Below are positions 10,601-22,785 of a DNA stretch of 64,000 bases, piece after piece (the first letter of the stretch is position 1; each line of letters opens with the position of its first letter). Made by a program: the position numbers and the translations under genes. The DNA lies in the NCBI RefSeq assembly GCF_024362695.1, contig NC_065404.1, positions 10,146,604-10,210,603 on the forward strand. The letters run 5' to 3'. The notes beneath the pieces were generated by a model. It saw only the letters and a program-made list of their open reading frames with translations, did no database searches and was not told where the DNA came from. This stretch comes from Pectinophora gossypiella (lineage: Eukaryota; Arthropoda; Insecta; Lepidoptera; Gelechiidae).

Positions 10601-11502
10601 TCGTGCCTGAAAGCTCCATCGTGACAAATTTACGGCGCAGAACCAGAAAATTGTTCTTAAGTAACAAGGCGTATTACCTACAGGCTTAACATGCTTATTA
10701 GGTAACGCAGCGCACCGTAAGCAATGATTACAACACTGCGGGTGAAGGAATGTAGTACCGTTTCATTGCGACGTTGAATGCCGTTCCGCGCATTACTTAT
10801 ACGTGGCTTATATTTTGCCTTCGCTCGCTAATTACGTTTATTACAAAACTGAGTTTCCAAATTCTCGTGGCCTCTTTCAGTAAAAAAAACAATAAAATAT
10901 TTACACTGACTGATATCTTGTCGCATTAAAAAGTTGCTACTTTTGTAAGCTAGTAAATTAAATACACCCTGCAGTTGCAGCCATTCCGTAAGTAGTTGGA
11001 AGTCGGCATTGAAAGTTGAAAAGAAATCGAGGTCATAGTAAACGAGCCACGTAGGTAGCCGGCACTACGTCCCACTGGGCAGCTAAGTTTAACTTAAGTA
11101 CTTATCACTTAATATAAAAAAAATAACATAAAAATACAAAATCTCATCAAATTTACTCATCTAATGAAATGGCTAAGTTACCTTTCGCGCGAAAATGTCG
11201 AAAAGTAAAAAAAAAATACTTATTAAAAGAAATATGCCTACTACAACCAACAGTTGGTTACCGACTTCTGTAATAAACTAGCGTTGGAACTTTTTATTTT
11301 AATATTGAAATTTGAAATAACAAAAAAGCTTATTTCAAAAATATTACGCAATTTAAAATAATTACTATTTGTTTCTTGTATGTTGCATAATTTCGATTCA
11401 AACGAGGGTTTTTATTCTTTTTTGGAACGTTTATAAAATGTGGTACTCACTTGAATAGACGAGCACCAGCAGTCCGAGCCACAAGTACGCGCGTCGAGCC
11501 AT
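6461..11502 (-). CDS. CDA2: Chitin deacetylase, vermiform/CDA2-like, secreted
   Basis: Five coding exons join in frame: 11502-11451, 10512-10377, then either 9573-9443 or 9289-9177, then 7883-7734 and 7620-6461. The product is 542 or 536 residues, close to insect CDA2. Parts in order: signal peptide (1-~20), RVKR site (23-26), CBM14 chitin-binding domain (~41-102), LDLa domain (~122-156), and CE4 polysaccharide deacetylase domain (~195 to end). The family acts in the extracellular matrix on cuticle and tracheal chitin. The usual TFDDA motif reads TFNGA (Asn205, Gly206) and the usual HSxTH reads FSITH (Phe261, His265), so a catalytic Asp, a metal-binding Asp and a metal-binding His are gone; the later LGLHFHA His remains. 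I chose vermiform over serpentine for the alternative CBM14 exons and the NGA motif, from memory of the family; the two names could be swapped. The start is supported by the signal peptide and upstream TATA box. Confidence 0.85.
7734..7883 (-). CDS. CDA2: CDA2-like exon 4: LDLa domain
   Basis: A 150-base exon with a tttccag acceptor and a gtaagt donor. It encodes a full LDL-receptor class A repeat: six cysteines ending in the acidic DESDENAC motif, which binds calcium in this family. It is preceded by a basic PRKILPILK linker. In the sister gene the equivalent domain is fused in one exon with the second half of the chitin-binding domain. Confidence 0.9.
9177..9289 (-). CDS. CDA2: CDA2-like alternative exon 3 (proximal, 37 codons)
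   Basis: A 113-base exon bounded by ...aacgcag and gtaagt. It encodes the second half of a CBM14 domain (CTRSGLKQITCPSGLAFDLD..., CDW, NNCDKLE). It starts and ends in the same codon phases as 9443-9573 and supplies the same cysteines, so the two are alternatives for one slot. A CG-rich block (9040-9115) follows in the intron. Confidence 0.85.
9443..9573 (-). CDS. CDA2: CDA2-like alternative exon 3 (distal, 43 codons)
   Basis: A 131-base exon with acceptor ...gtgtacag and donor gtaagt. It encodes CDKGGENGVTRLASVRCPGG... and ends KNCDKLE. Compared with the other version it has six extra residues between the first two cysteines, in a surface loop of CBM14, so it could change chitin binding. Only 153 bases separate it from the proximal exon. 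Confidence 0.85.
10377..10512 (-). CDS. CDA2: CDA2-like exon 2: pro-region and start of CBM14
   Basis: A 136-base exon with acceptor ttattgcag and donor gtcagt. It encodes the end of the signal peptide region, an RVKRQ furin-like site, an acidic DDDGGDD stretch, then the first half of the chitin-binding domain (CEGRPADEYFRL..., DCRDVVR). It ends two bases into an Arg codon that either alternative exon completes. Confidence 0.88.
11451..11502 (-). CDS. CDA2: CDA2-like first coding exon: signal peptide
   Basis: ATG at 11502 encodes MARRAYLWLGLLVLVYS: a basic start and a hydrophobic core typical of a signal peptide. The donor gtgagt follows. It joins to exon 2 in phase 1. Confidence 0.88.
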
Positions 11503-11579
11503 GTTGCTCGCCGAGGACTGGGCGCTACGTCGCGCGCCGCCAAGAAAGTGCAAGAGGTCTCCGCTGCCCCTCTTCACCT

Positions 11580-11590
11580 ATTTATATAAC
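11580..11590 (-). promoter_or_regulatory. TATA box of the CDA2-like gene
   Basis: On the minus strand this reads ttatataaat, about 80 bases upstream of the ATG. It predicts a start site near 11550 and a 5' leader of about 50 bases. It is the only TATA-like match just upstream, and it sits in a GC-richer stretch. Confidence 0.6.
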
Positions 11591-12035
11591 CCGCCGGGTC
11601 GCAGATACCGCCCGTGCTCACAGACCTGCACCCGCCTCCACTATACACCGTAGACTCGGTGGAGCACCTTTTAATATCTACTACTGACGTCACCGGGAAC
11701 AATGCACAATGATCATCAGCACATCCAATTAATCACTCGCTTTCTTTTCCAATTGGACATTAATTAATGTCCTTATTGCAAAAACATTGTTAACTGTCTA
11801 GTCATAAACTTCGGAAATTAGACTTAGATTAGATATGCAATTAAAATTAAGAACCTATTAAAGTGAAATAAGTATAGTGGCTATAAACTGTCAGGAATTC
11901 TTGTGACGAAAGCCAGTAAAGACTATAAATTGAATTATGGTTATCTAAATAACTATATTATGAATAAGAATTAACGAATTTGCGATTGTTAGTAAAATTA
12001 AAAGTTTTAGCTTTTAGGTTTATTTCAAGCAAATT

Positions 12036-12858
12036 TATTTATTTTATTTATTTTTATTTATTTGTATTTACCATAATTAGGCAACGTAGGCCCACTTATT
12101 AGTTACAGAAATAAAACTTACAACTATGTTAGTAGTACAATAACCTTATTAAACTATATTGGCCTATATACAATCAATCACGACTGCCTCACTAAAACCC
12201 TCATGAAGTGTTTCAGTGCAGGCGAGTCATACCTAGCAGCAACCATCTGTAGGATGCTGTTGGGACTGTCCCACATTCTTGTTAGAATGGATGAGGTCTT
12301 TTTCCTTATCATGGCAAAGAAGTCGTCTGTTCGATTTTCAGCAAACATGCCCGACGCTGAGCAATATCGAGGCAATCCCAGGAGCATCCTAAAACCATTA
12401 TTATACTGTACACGCAGAGCGTCTAGTGCCTTTCGCGAGCAATTGGTCCACAAGCCCCCCGTGTAGAAGGTCTGACAATAGGCTTTAAAAAGCGTAATCT
12501 TCACCTCCTTACTACAACGGGCAAACCTGCGAGCCAACATGCCGCATCTTGCCGCTAGTGCTCTACGCTCCCGATCCACGTCTAGATGATCCTTTCTGTC
12601 CGCAGCAACATAATGACCCAGATATTTAAATTGAGTTACTCTCTTAAGCGGTACAGTATTAAGAGTGATAGCAGGCTGGTACTGTATATGTTTACCGGCG
12701 GCTTCAAAGATCATGTATTCGCTTTTTTTAACATTATAAACTAGTCCGTGGCTAGCTGCATATCGCTCACATACTTGTAACAAGTCTCTGATGGATCCAG
12801 CCGTTGGGCCCAGCAGCACCATATCGTCTGCGTAGCTTAAGTTGTTAACGCAAAAATT
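12036..12858 (-). mobile_element. 5'-truncated LINE carrying the end of its reverse transcriptase
   Basis: The open frame 12178-12822 continues upstream into NNLSYADDMVLLG, which contains the YADD catalytic motif of reverse transcriptase. The thumb/C-terminal region follows (VKKSEYMIF, VTQFKYLGHYVAADRK, YCQTFYTGGLW). A 3' UTR and a (tttat)n-rich tail (12036-12068) lie at the left. Only the last third of the RT plus the 3' end is present, as expected for a 5'-truncated insertion. A possible imperfect target duplication (a)aatttat flanks it at 12029-12037 and 12851-12859. The frame is still open, so the insertion is fairly young. Confidence 0.85.
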
Positions 12859-12859
12859 T

Positions 12860-15392
12860 ATAAGTTAGAACTTTTGTGCACGCAAAAGTTAAAAAAAAGA
12901 GGCACTTAGTAACATTTTCTACGATCAAGTAGTGAATGCCATTTGAGGAAAATGGAAACGTTAAAAAATATTGGTTACTAGTTTCTTTAATTTTGTGAAA
13001 TTTTCGGTTTCAGGAAAACCACAGTTCAGTTGGGTATCATTTCCAATTGATTGCACATTTAAATGTTATCAAACCGTTGGACAGTTGAACAAGGTATAAC
13101 ATTTACTTTTTAGTAACTACTAAAATTATACACAAACGGATATAAATAATTTAAAATTTATTTACTTACGGTAAGTGTCACGAAAAGGTTAAAAATCTGT
13201 TATAATATGTATATTTCTTACAACACAGCCAAAAAATTCTCACTACTTTGACGTATAATGACGAGTCCTTTTAATTCAACGATGACGCAAAAGTAACCAG
13301 ATACCGAAAAAACAAATGAACTTGGTTGGTATTTATTTAATCACGATTTTACTTTCGTTGAGGTTCGCTTTTTATGTTAAAGGCGGTTTACCAAGTGATT
13401 ACAGGTAATGGCTACATTTATTTCTAATGCGTTATAATTTTAAAGCACATATTATGAAAATGTAAGTAGCAAGGTAAGTACCTAATAGTCTTGACGGTTT
13501 GAACAAATGATGTAGATACTGGAATGTCCACACATTCGATAGGGGAGCATTCACTCTGTCACAATATGTAGGATATCGTCACATTGTAGGATTAGCAGAG
13601 AACTGCAAAATGGTGATCTTTGCATCGGAGACATAGGTATTATTATTACGATATTTTCCTTAAAAAGTCAAAACTTTATATCTTCTTCCTATTTCTATAT
13701 CGACTAATAATCACAGAATCAATTAAGCACATAACAAAAAAATGGATCGTGATTTGAGATCATATTCTGATAGAGAGGCCAGTTTATTACAGCAATAAAT
13801 TATATAACTCTACATAACTACAATTTCTCTGAGAGCACTATATTCAAATGTCGATTTTTATTCTGAGAACCATCCAATATCGCAACAGCTTCGTGTGAGT
13901 TTGACGTCTTCGATAAATTTTAACGTTTCGATAAATCTAGCCACATAGTTATAACTTTACGTTTGGTTAAGAAAATGATTTCGTAACCAAAATACCAGTT
14001 TCATTTAGGACAGCAACAACTATTCATTATTATTTATAAATTGCTAATGTATTTATATTTTCTGGTGACATTTACTAGTTAGAAATATTATGTGAGTAAC
14101 ATATTTGGTAAAATTATTATTCAGATTAAGAAGGCTTGAGTTAATATTTACTTGAATCGATTAATAAATTAACCTAGTTATAATAATATTATACTTACCC
14201 GAGTACATTTCAAGTGTTAAGATTAATTTATTAGTCTTGGCTAACAAGCATCGTCAAGTGGATTTAAAGTCAATATATTGACCTCCGCATATATTAATAT
14301 TTTTACAGAAGCTCTCGTATTTTGAAATAAGATATACTTCTCAGGGTGCATAAACACATACTAGGACACAATGTTGATTTTAAAGTCTTAAGCAGCAGTT
14401 AAAAGCATCTTATTGGCGGTAAGTTTCATCAACGAAGATCACCAAAGTGTAGGTTTGTGGCACACACACTACTAACGATACTTTCCTCAAAGAAGTAAAT
14501 GGGAAAATAAAAATTTACTTATACACGATGAGGGACACTCTGGTACTTTCACACTTGAGGATGAAGTCGAAGTCAAGGCGATCCTTTGAAAGTTGTAAAC
14601 CATAGTGAAAAAATGTTAGGTTTAAATGTCACAGTGGGTCGATGAGCGACTGTACTTGGTTCTGTGATCCTTGACCCAGCTGGATTAGATATTATTATCA
14701 CAGAGATATTGGCGAGATGCCTGCTGTCTGGTCGTATGACTTCTAATCGTATTACAAAATGGTCAAATTTTCCTCTCTTCTAAGCTTTTCAACCCAGCAG
14801 TAGTTTTCTTTTCAGCTTGCTCTAGGATTCTTAATAAAATGTTGGGACACATAAAGTAGTTAGTAATAGGAATTAATTTTATAAACCTTGAACTTATAGC
14901 CACGGAAAACTCGCTCATTAGCTTTAGTAGTAGACTTAATGATATTTGAGTGCTTAATTAAATCACTACGGTAGGTATTCACGGGTCACGTCCGTATCTT
15001 TTCTTGCCACCTATATGTGACATTGACATAAATTTGAATAAGTACATAAAACAGGTTCATCTTTGATTGAAAGTGAGTGTCGTCTGACAAGAATGCAAAA
15101 TAACACGCTTTGAAACATAATGATACTATTATTATAATAGATCTCGTGGCCATCAGCCGTATAATTTAAGCTGCTAGATAGGTAGATACTTACTACTTGA
15201 CATGTGACTCCTTGCTCATTAGAGGACGATAAAATGATGATGAAAATAACAAAAGTAGGTACCTAATAAAAGTAATTAGTAAAACAGTGGTTTGCTGGCT
15301 TGTATGTAAAGATTTCGTCGAAATTATGCAAATATGTATCTACCTAATACTTAAAGAAATATTTGTGATTTTTATTTTGCAGTCCGTGTCTT
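12860..15392. other. Intergenic, nothing recognisable
   Basis: AT-rich sequence between the LINE and repeat R1. I see no open frame with family resemblance and no clear repeat. Confidence 0.5.
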
Positions 15393-15650
15393 GCATACAT
15401 ACATACATACATAAACTCACGCCCGTAATCCCAAATGGGGTGGGCAGAGCCACAAATAATCAAAAACAACTTGCAGCCCCTGTTGATACGAAGTCCTAAG
15501 ATGGATATGATGAACCTTATGGTGATAAGGGATCAGCCTATCGCCCATAACATTAGTCCATCATGTTAGAGGACGCAATCCCTCTGTCGGTTTTTACGAC
15601 ATGCCCGGGAAGACAAGCAGCTGAACGTGTTCTATGTTTTTTATTTGCTC
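15393..15650 (+). repeat. Dispersed repeat family R1, copy 2 (longest)
   Basis: It begins with a catA run and matches 87-215. It continues through 'gatcagcctatcgcccataa', 'gaggacgcaatccctctgtc' and 'acgacatgcccgggaagac'. This is the best copy for defining the family. Confidence 0.7.
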
Positions 15651-16009
15651 CCAGAACAGCATAGAAGCCCGTGTCTTGCAGATGAGATGAATCTTATCTT
15701 CCACACGTGGAAAGAATACAAAAATAAAATGGGACAGACATTAACAATATTAAGTTGCGAAAATATCGAGGGCCGTTTTAGTATGGTGAATTTATAATAA
15801 GAGACCTTCGAAGGATTAAAACCAGTTTCCATTTCTCGGAATCTCGTTCGAAAAACATACTATACCGGACCGTTACTAATTCTGTAGAATAAATTATGTA
15901 TGTACCTAGAATACGAATGTGTTGGCTTTGATTTTATGAGGTGACTGCATCAAATGTGATTTGAAGGATGAGTGGCCTTGCGGCTATATCCGGGTGCCCG
16001 GGTTATGTA

Positions 16010-16110
16010 ACGAGTGAGGCGCGACGCGGTGGCGGCGGCGGCGGCGGTGGAGCGGCGGGACCGCGCAGCTGCGCCGGCGGCGGCGGCGGCCCCGCGACCC
16101 GCGTATACGC
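16010..16110. other. GC-rich block with (GGC)n
   Basis: The block is very GC-rich in an AT-rich background, with runs of ggc/gcg repeats on either side of a 'ggaccgcgcagctgcgcc' palindrome. No long open frame and no splice sites tie it to a gene. Similar blocks occur at 9040-9115, 18450-18500, 27600-27735, 31905-32000, 39995-40100, 49680-49740 and 58920-59080. Confidence 0.5.
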
Positions 16111-16291
16111 ACTGTGACCTCTCCTGCCTGCGTTTGAAGAGACATCTTCAGCACTTTATTTAATAAAATTCAACATGACATTGATGCCGATTCTGTCGCA
16201 AGACTTAATTCTAAATTAATCTGACAGCTCTAAAAAAATATAACCGACCTTTACTTACGATGAGTGTAAGAAAGAGATAGTCGAGAGGAAG

Positions 16292-16497
16292 CCGTGGTAG
16301 CCCAGTTGGAAGAACGCACGACACTCGCTGTGTAGTCGCAGGTTCGAATCCCAGCTCGAATCTAAATCTCCAATCAATGATTTTCGAATTTGTTTTTGAA
16401 ATCACATTTGGAACGTAAATGATTATCACCGGACCTGACAAATCTTCAGGTTAGGTCAGCTGATCCTATGAAAAATGAGACAACGCTAGGGAGATGA
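16292..16497 (+). mobile_element. SINE S1, internally deleted copy
   Basis: It has the same tRNA-like head (TGGTAGCCCAGTTGG; GGTTCGAATCC) and the same 3' end (gacctgacaaatcttcag ... gagatgatgag) as 3787-4140. Most of the middle is missing, so it is about 200 bp long. Confidence 0.8.
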
Positions 16498-17642
16498 TGA
16501 GAATAAAAAAGAGATGGGCCTAGTTTTTCAACTGTGAAACTAAATTAAAATTAATTTTGTGACTGCACCATTATGAGCCCAAAACAACTCCATTAAAGCG
16601 TTTTTAGAAAAATTTCGACCGTCAACTTATGAATAGGTAAGTAAGTAATATGAATACAGTTACAGTTTGACCGTTAGTAGCTTATGAACTAACCACATCA
16701 TTTATATTCAGGAAGCATTTACCTTTAAGTGTCTAGTACGCGTATTTGTATGTGTAGTGTAGCTGTTTGATGACCTTTATATTTTGAAGTTGTTAAATTA
16801 GATAGGTTTTAGTGTAACGTTTCAGTTTAATGTAATATGTAATGGGTATTTTGAACGTGCAGGCGAACATTGTTCGAGGGCGCCATATAAAAGACATCAA
16901 CGCGTCATGCATTCCGCAGCGATTCGTAACTATAGGGTCTTTAACAAATACTAAAAATAACAACCGTTCACATTCCACGAGAACCTTTTACAACAACAAC
17001 TACCTACATTCATCTTACTAAGTAATAAGACTGTTCTTACTTTTAAGCCAATCTTCTTTCCTTTCATAAATTATATTTTGTTATCTCTTCAAATGTACTT
17101 CTGCATTTGGATTAAGTACTGAGGGTTAAAGGTCAAATCCAGTTGTTCTGTTTGGGTTTGAACTATAGAAGAAAATATAATTTATAAGTAAGCCACAAAA
17201 TAACTCGATAATCAAAGTATCGAGTAAATTACTTGAGATAAATAAAGTGAACTCTGAAATACATAATATTACGTGATTAAAGCTTAGGTACTTTTCGATT
17301 AGAATGTCAGATGTATGCTTTATGTTTAGGCGACAATGATCGGTCTGTGTCGGCACTGCAGACATCGGCGCTTTCGAGATGCGTTTGTTGCGAAATACTT
17401 TGATGATTTAACATTTAAAATGGCGATTGCTTACCGATATGCAGTTGTTACGTGCATATTTGACCCACATGCTAGACCCACTTGCAGCTGTGTTTATATG
17501 TCTTCTAGTCATGTTGTCACATAATGTGTCATTTGAATTTTCAAGGCGTGTTTTATTATTCTTCTAATGGCAGCTGCCTATAATGGGTTTTAATATAACG
17601 ATATAAGTATCTACAAAAACGTAATTTAGGGGAATTAGACAA
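16498..17642. other. Intergenic, nothing recognisable
   Basis: AT-rich, with only short chance open frames. Confidence 0.45.
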
Positions 17643-17796
17643 GGGGGGCTAAAAAGGCCACATCAAAGCAATTTATCTAAAAAAGCAATATTGCTATTTG
17701 ACATTTGTTTGCATTGCGCACTTACTTTTATATGCGCAAATGTCAAATTGCAATATTGCTTTTCGAGATTGCTTCGATGTGGCCTTTTTAACCCCC
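17643..17796. mobile_element. Hairpin MITE, copy 1
   Basis: The two halves are inverted copies: GGGGGCTAAAAAGGCCACAT at the left and its complement at the right, with inner inverted blocks around 'gcaatattgc' and 'aaatgtcaaa'. TAGAC occurs in both flanks. A diverged second copy lies at 39051-39179. It has no coding capacity. Confidence 0.75.
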
Positions 17797-18966
17797 TAGA
17801 CCTACAATAAAATGGGTATGATGTAAAACACGTTACATACATGTAGGGAAGGGATAACATTAAGTGTTTAATTTTACAGGTTTTTGCAGACAGGATATTA
17901 AAGCTTACACAGCCGATATCCGAGTATTATACAATAAACTACATCGATAACATTAATAGTTTGTTGATAAAACTTTTTTTCAGCAGACTAGTGCGAGACA
18001 CTTACAACAATGGGGAGTTGGCAGATTAACGTCAAGAAAATCGAAATTGCATTAAGTACTGCATTAATACATACATACAAGGATAAGATGTATCTTGTAG
18101 TCATATTATGTACTTAAAGGTTAGTTCTGTGCACGGACTTTGGAATTGCAATCTTTATGACGACTTCACCTTTAAAGAGCCTGTAGTAACTTAAGCACGT
18201 TTCAGTATAGATATAACAACATTTTATAAGTAATTCTCTTAAGTTTTGCCATAAAAAACCTTTGTAAATTCTAAGCAGTAAACTTATACTACAATTTTAT
18301 TGTAATAGATACAGAAATACCTACGTATTAATTGTTTCAACTAAAACAATTACTTATTGCGCATTATCTGTTTCGGGTTTTAATTTAATCCATTGTTAGG
18401 CAATGTATTGAATATAATAAGTCAAATGAGTCAAGAACTTTCTTGATGCACGGACGGCGCGGGCCACGCCGGGCCGGGGCGGGCCGGGGCGCGAGTAGGC
18501 GCGAGTCAAGGATCCTTCAAGATATTTCCTTTCACTTGCGACAATACACACTCCTATGCCTACCTACCGTACAGCCTACAGCTACGTGTATAGGTACTAT
18601 ATACCCGTGTCAACGCCTCTACATAGACCAGCTATAGTAAATACAACTTATTATGTACGAAGGCCGTTTACTTCAGTACCGATTGATTTGTATATATTTC
18701 TATTTGCAATGATTAATGATATTTCAAATATTTGACGAGGTTTGTGTAATATTTGACTGACATGTTAAAAAAAACTTAGATCTGTAGGTACTATTAAAAA
18801 TTAAAAGAGATTTTTTTGAACATTTTGAAGATTGTTTAGTTTCTTAAAATCGTAGAAAGGGATTTAAGTATGTGCCTGATAATTAGTCTAGCAAATATAC
18901 ACGACGTCGATCCAGATAATTATTTTTATTGTATATGAATTGTATGATTGTAATCATTGTAGAAGC
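17797..18966. other. Intergenic, nothing recognisable
   Basis: AT-rich apart from a short GC block at about 18450-18500 ('gggccggggcgggccggggc'). Confidence 0.45.
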
Positions 18967-19341
18967 AGGGACTTTCCAGGTCCTCCGTTCCCCAATAAAA
19001 ATATAGATGGCGCTATTCCGATTTATAGTGATAATTTTAATTTTCTCATTGCTCGCAGATAATTATTCAAAAATATAATCTAGTGGCAAAGGCATTTATA
19101 TAAATAGTTATAGCTTGATATTTGGATCAGATATGTATAGAATTATGTGGCATTATATTTATTTTTCAGAATAAATGATAGGTGGAAGATGTGTTGTGTC
19201 TGGGTGTAATAATAAGGGTCATCATTTATAGACAAAAACAAATAAAATATGCACATGTCTGTTATCTAAGGTCAAACGAAGGCAAATCTGAACAGCGCCA
19301 TCTCTCTTTTTTGAGGAACGTAGCCTGGAAAGTCCCTCATT
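18967..19341 (+). mobile_element. Non-autonomous element with a THAP-domain start
   Basis: The ends are inverted: CAGGGACTTTCCAGG...GATGGCGCT at the left and AGCGCCATC...CCTGGAAAGTCCCT at the right. At 19175 an ATG opens MIGGRCVVSGCNNKGHH and then stops. C-V-x-x-C spacing right after the start is how THAP DNA-binding domains begin. This suggests a deleted derivative of a THAP-carrying DNA transposon (P-like or related). ATTG occurs in both flanks but the target duplication is not clean. Confidence 0.6.
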
Positions 19342-21244
19342 GCGTAATTTAACGACCAAGAAGAAATGTATGTTTAGAATGTTCCGTCCTGCTTATTAAT
19401 TCCGAGCATGTCGTAGAAGTCTACTAAGGGATCACATCGTGCTTTGTGTACCTACTTTAGTACTTTGAGTAAGTACCTGCCTATTATATAGGTGGTCGTT
19501 AACCCAACATAATTCGATAACAATTCAATATATGTACTTATTTATTTATTTTTATCACGTAAGTGCCGAAAGAGTAGGGATTGTTTAGGTATCTTCTAGA
19601 TTACAATTCGTGGCCTACCACAATAGGATTAATTCAAGGGAGTACTTACTTAAGTTTATTTATGTAGATATGCATTTTAATATATTGGAACCATTGGAAC
19701 CGAGAACTTCATTTACGAAAACAAATTATATGAAAATGAAAAATGATAATCGTAAAATAGCATTCATTCGCATTAATAAAATAAATGTTGTTGACTCGCC
19801 GAAAGTCTTAAAGAGCCACAAAAAAGCTATAAAAAGAAGCTTACGTGCGGTATTATATCTGTATACACTTATGCAGACATCTACCGACCGGTTATTTTCC
19901 TTGATCGGTTCCTACATCGGTACAGGAAAAACGCTTAGGCATAAACAGTCACACTTGACCTCGACGAGTGACATTGTGCCTTTCTGAAAATTAGCAATTT
20001 AATATCACCCGTAGAAACTGTTGTGGTTCTTTCGATTCTAATTCATTTCCTGCTATATGACAGCGAGCATAATTTCCTTCCTGCCATCCATCGAAATAAC
20101 CTTTACGATATTTTGAATAAGTATTATATGTATTTTTGGTACTACACCAGTGCTAATGAATACATCTGCTGAATATATCGCATTTAGTCTTTTCCTGCTG
20201 AGAAGGTTTCGTCGAACCAACGCTAAAAGGTGGTTAACGCGGCAATTTGTGCATCGGTAATGGAAATGACATTTTAATAGAGTACAAAGAATGCCGCGGC
20301 GACGGCTAAACCGAGGAGAGGACTTTCACTGCTTTCACTATCGCAGGTTGCATCGCGCTTCTTCACACCACGCCTAATATCTACGCCAAACGCAGCACCA
20401 ACTCTCTATTTATTTAGATGCTGCTAACAATACAATTGTTTTCATTGTCCTTATTCTTTCCTGCATACATATGGCATGACATGGCTTGTTGCAAAACTGA
20501 ATGGAAAGTTGTTGTCAGCATGCGATATGCAGATGATGTGAAGGTGAAGATGATGTGCAACAGCCGCCTACCGCGCTGCGAGGTGACGTGTTGGTGGCGC
20601 CCGCCCCGCCGCACTCATTGTCTAGTCTAGAGGATATATTTACATATCTTCATCTATGATTAATTAAAATAGTTGCTTTAAAATTTCTGAGAACTATGAT
20701 GTAATAGTTTATTCAAATTTAAGTAGATAACATAGGTAGGTAGTAGTTAGCAACATATTCACGCTATACCTCTTCGAAGCTCCCAGTACCAAACTGAACC
20801 TGACGCTTGGTGGTCAATACCCTTCGAAGAGATTGGTCGTTCTTTTATTTGCATGCATTTTCTCGAGTGTTTGATTTTATTGAGATAAAATTATTCACAG
20901 GTAGGTATGAAACTCCAGGCAGGGGTAATGACTTGTGTTCAGGCGCAAACACTTGATCATTTTGGTCAGGTATTCAATCACTTGAATAGGTATGTCTATA
21001 TGAACAATGTTCAAAACTGACAGAAGTAAAAACGTGTGTTGTGGATTTTAAATTGCATTATTCGAAATACCAAGGTGTTTGTTATTATTGCTATGAAACA
21101 TTACATGGTACTGATTGTAAACATCGCAAATTGTAATTTATAAATTGTTGGTACGACTGTCGTAGGTATACAGAAGATTACTTACTTACAAGTAATAAGT
21201 AAGCAGTTAGTAAGTATCTTTGAATGGCAAAAAATATAATTTAC
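19342..21244. other. Intergenic, nothing recognisable
   Basis: Mostly AT-rich. A 125-codon open frame at 19610-19987 shows no recognisable domain and has AT-driven composition, so I do not call it a gene. Confidence 0.4.
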
Positions 21245-21780
21245 TCTTGAGAGGGTCCTTGTGTTTAGCTTGAGAGGGTACCCGTGCGTAGGAATAGCTT
21301 GAGGGGGTACTTATCCCTAAGAATAGCTTGAAGGGGTACTTGTGCCTAGCAATAGCTTGAGGAAATACTTGTGCCTAAGAATAGCTTGAGTGGGTCCTTG
21401 TTTTTAGGAATAGCTTGAGGGGGTACTTATGCCTAAGAATAAATTGAGTGGGTTCTTGTGTTTAGGAATAGCTTGAGGGGTACTTGTGCCTAAGAATAGC
21501 TTGAGTGGGTCCTTGTGTTTAGGAATAGCTTGAGGGGGTACTTGTGCCTATGAATAGCTTGAGGGGGTACTTATGCCTAAGAATAGCTTGAGTGGGTCCT
21601 TGTGTTTAGGAATAGCTTGAGTGAGTCCTTGTGCCGAGGAATAGCTTGAGGGGGTACTTATGCCTAAGAATAGCATGAGGGGGTACTTGTGCCTAGGATT
21701 AGCTTGAGGGGGTACTTGTGCCTAAGAATAGCTGGAGGGGGTATTGTGCCTAAGAATAGCTTGATGTACTTGTACTTACG
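21245..21780. repeat. 29-bp minisatellite, about 18 units
   Basis: The unit is aatagcttga + gggggtactt + gtgcctaag. Units fall into two types: A (gggggtactt..gcctaag) and B (gtgggtcctt..gtttagg). In the middle they often alternate, so part of the array is a ~58-bp dimer repeat. Single units vary by one or two bases. The unit length is not a multiple of three and there is no open frame through it. Confidence 0.9.
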
Positions 21781-21821
21781 AGTAGCTATTTTTACCTGAT
21801 TTATAGTAGGTTTGTCTTAGT

Positions 21822-22065
21822 TGGCATTAACTTCTTGGCCGGGCAAATGAGCGCTCTCACCCGGTATAAAATTTAAGACAACAGCCTCCCCATGGCGTCG
21901 CCTTAGAGGATTATATTTGAAAGAATGAACCGTCCCTAATAGTTCGATAGCGATAAGCGCTAAGAAAAAAAATAAGAAAAAAGGGAAACGTCGACCACGT
22001 TGGCGGGATTTTTGTTCAGACTTAATACACAAATTGCTCTTTTATTTAACATTTATTGTTCTTTT
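21822..22065 (-). repeat. A-tailed retroposed repeat R2, copy 1
   Basis: On the minus strand it matches family R2: 'gtcgacgtttccc', 'gcgcttatcgctatcgaact', 'cttaaattttataccgggtg', 'agagcgctcatttgcccggc'. Other copies end in an A-run. A short second piece (ggccgtacaaatgaggagctc) lies at 22197-22216. Confidence 0.6.
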
Positions 22066-22785
22066 TTATCATTTTGTTACATCGCCTCGATCAAAAGTTG
22101 CGGGCAGCAACATTATAGTGTAAAATAAGTTACATAACTTGTAAGTATACAGGGATTTAAAAATAAATATGACGTAAGTGACGGCATGCACTTTTTGGCC
22201 GTACAAATGAGGAGCTCTCAGCGGTTTCACACGGATTATGGGTATGTAGAGATACAATGAGTCAGGAGTATATTTATTTCGATTCGTTATGGTATTATAA
22301 CTTCATGGTTAGCCTTTTTATAAGACTTTTTCATTAGTATCATTAGTTTAATCTTGCACGAATCTCACGGAAGAGGAACTTGTTTTTCCTTTTCTATTAT
22401 TATAATTACTTACGTTTGTTATTACTGAGATAAGAGTACGATACTTAGAATGTTTTTGTAACGGTGTTTGATCTACCTATTAAGATAATGATATTGGAAA
22501 ATTAAAGTCGATGTCGATTTTTGTATTTTTGTATTTTTAAATTTATCAAACAGACTTACATTAGAAAAATCACACAAAGTATAAAACAGACCTATTAAAT
22601 ATTTATGTGAGTCTATATTACATATAGGTAGGTACTTAGACTACGGACGGGATTATAACCCGGTACACTTTGAAACTACCGGAAAACATATTCATAGTAG
22701 AGTCGAGCTACATCGAGTTGTTATTGGCATCAGGTATAGATAGTGTGCCTCCGAATATGTTGTCCATGCAATCCCTCAATCTCAA

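Noticed and set aside
19610..19987. 125-codon open frame as a gene
   Set aside because: Lys/Ile/Asn-rich composition expected of AT-rich DNA, no domain, no splice partner and no start context.
21245..21780. CRISPR array
   Set aside because: Units are contiguous 29-bp repeats without unique spacers, in a eukaryotic genome. It is a minisatellite.
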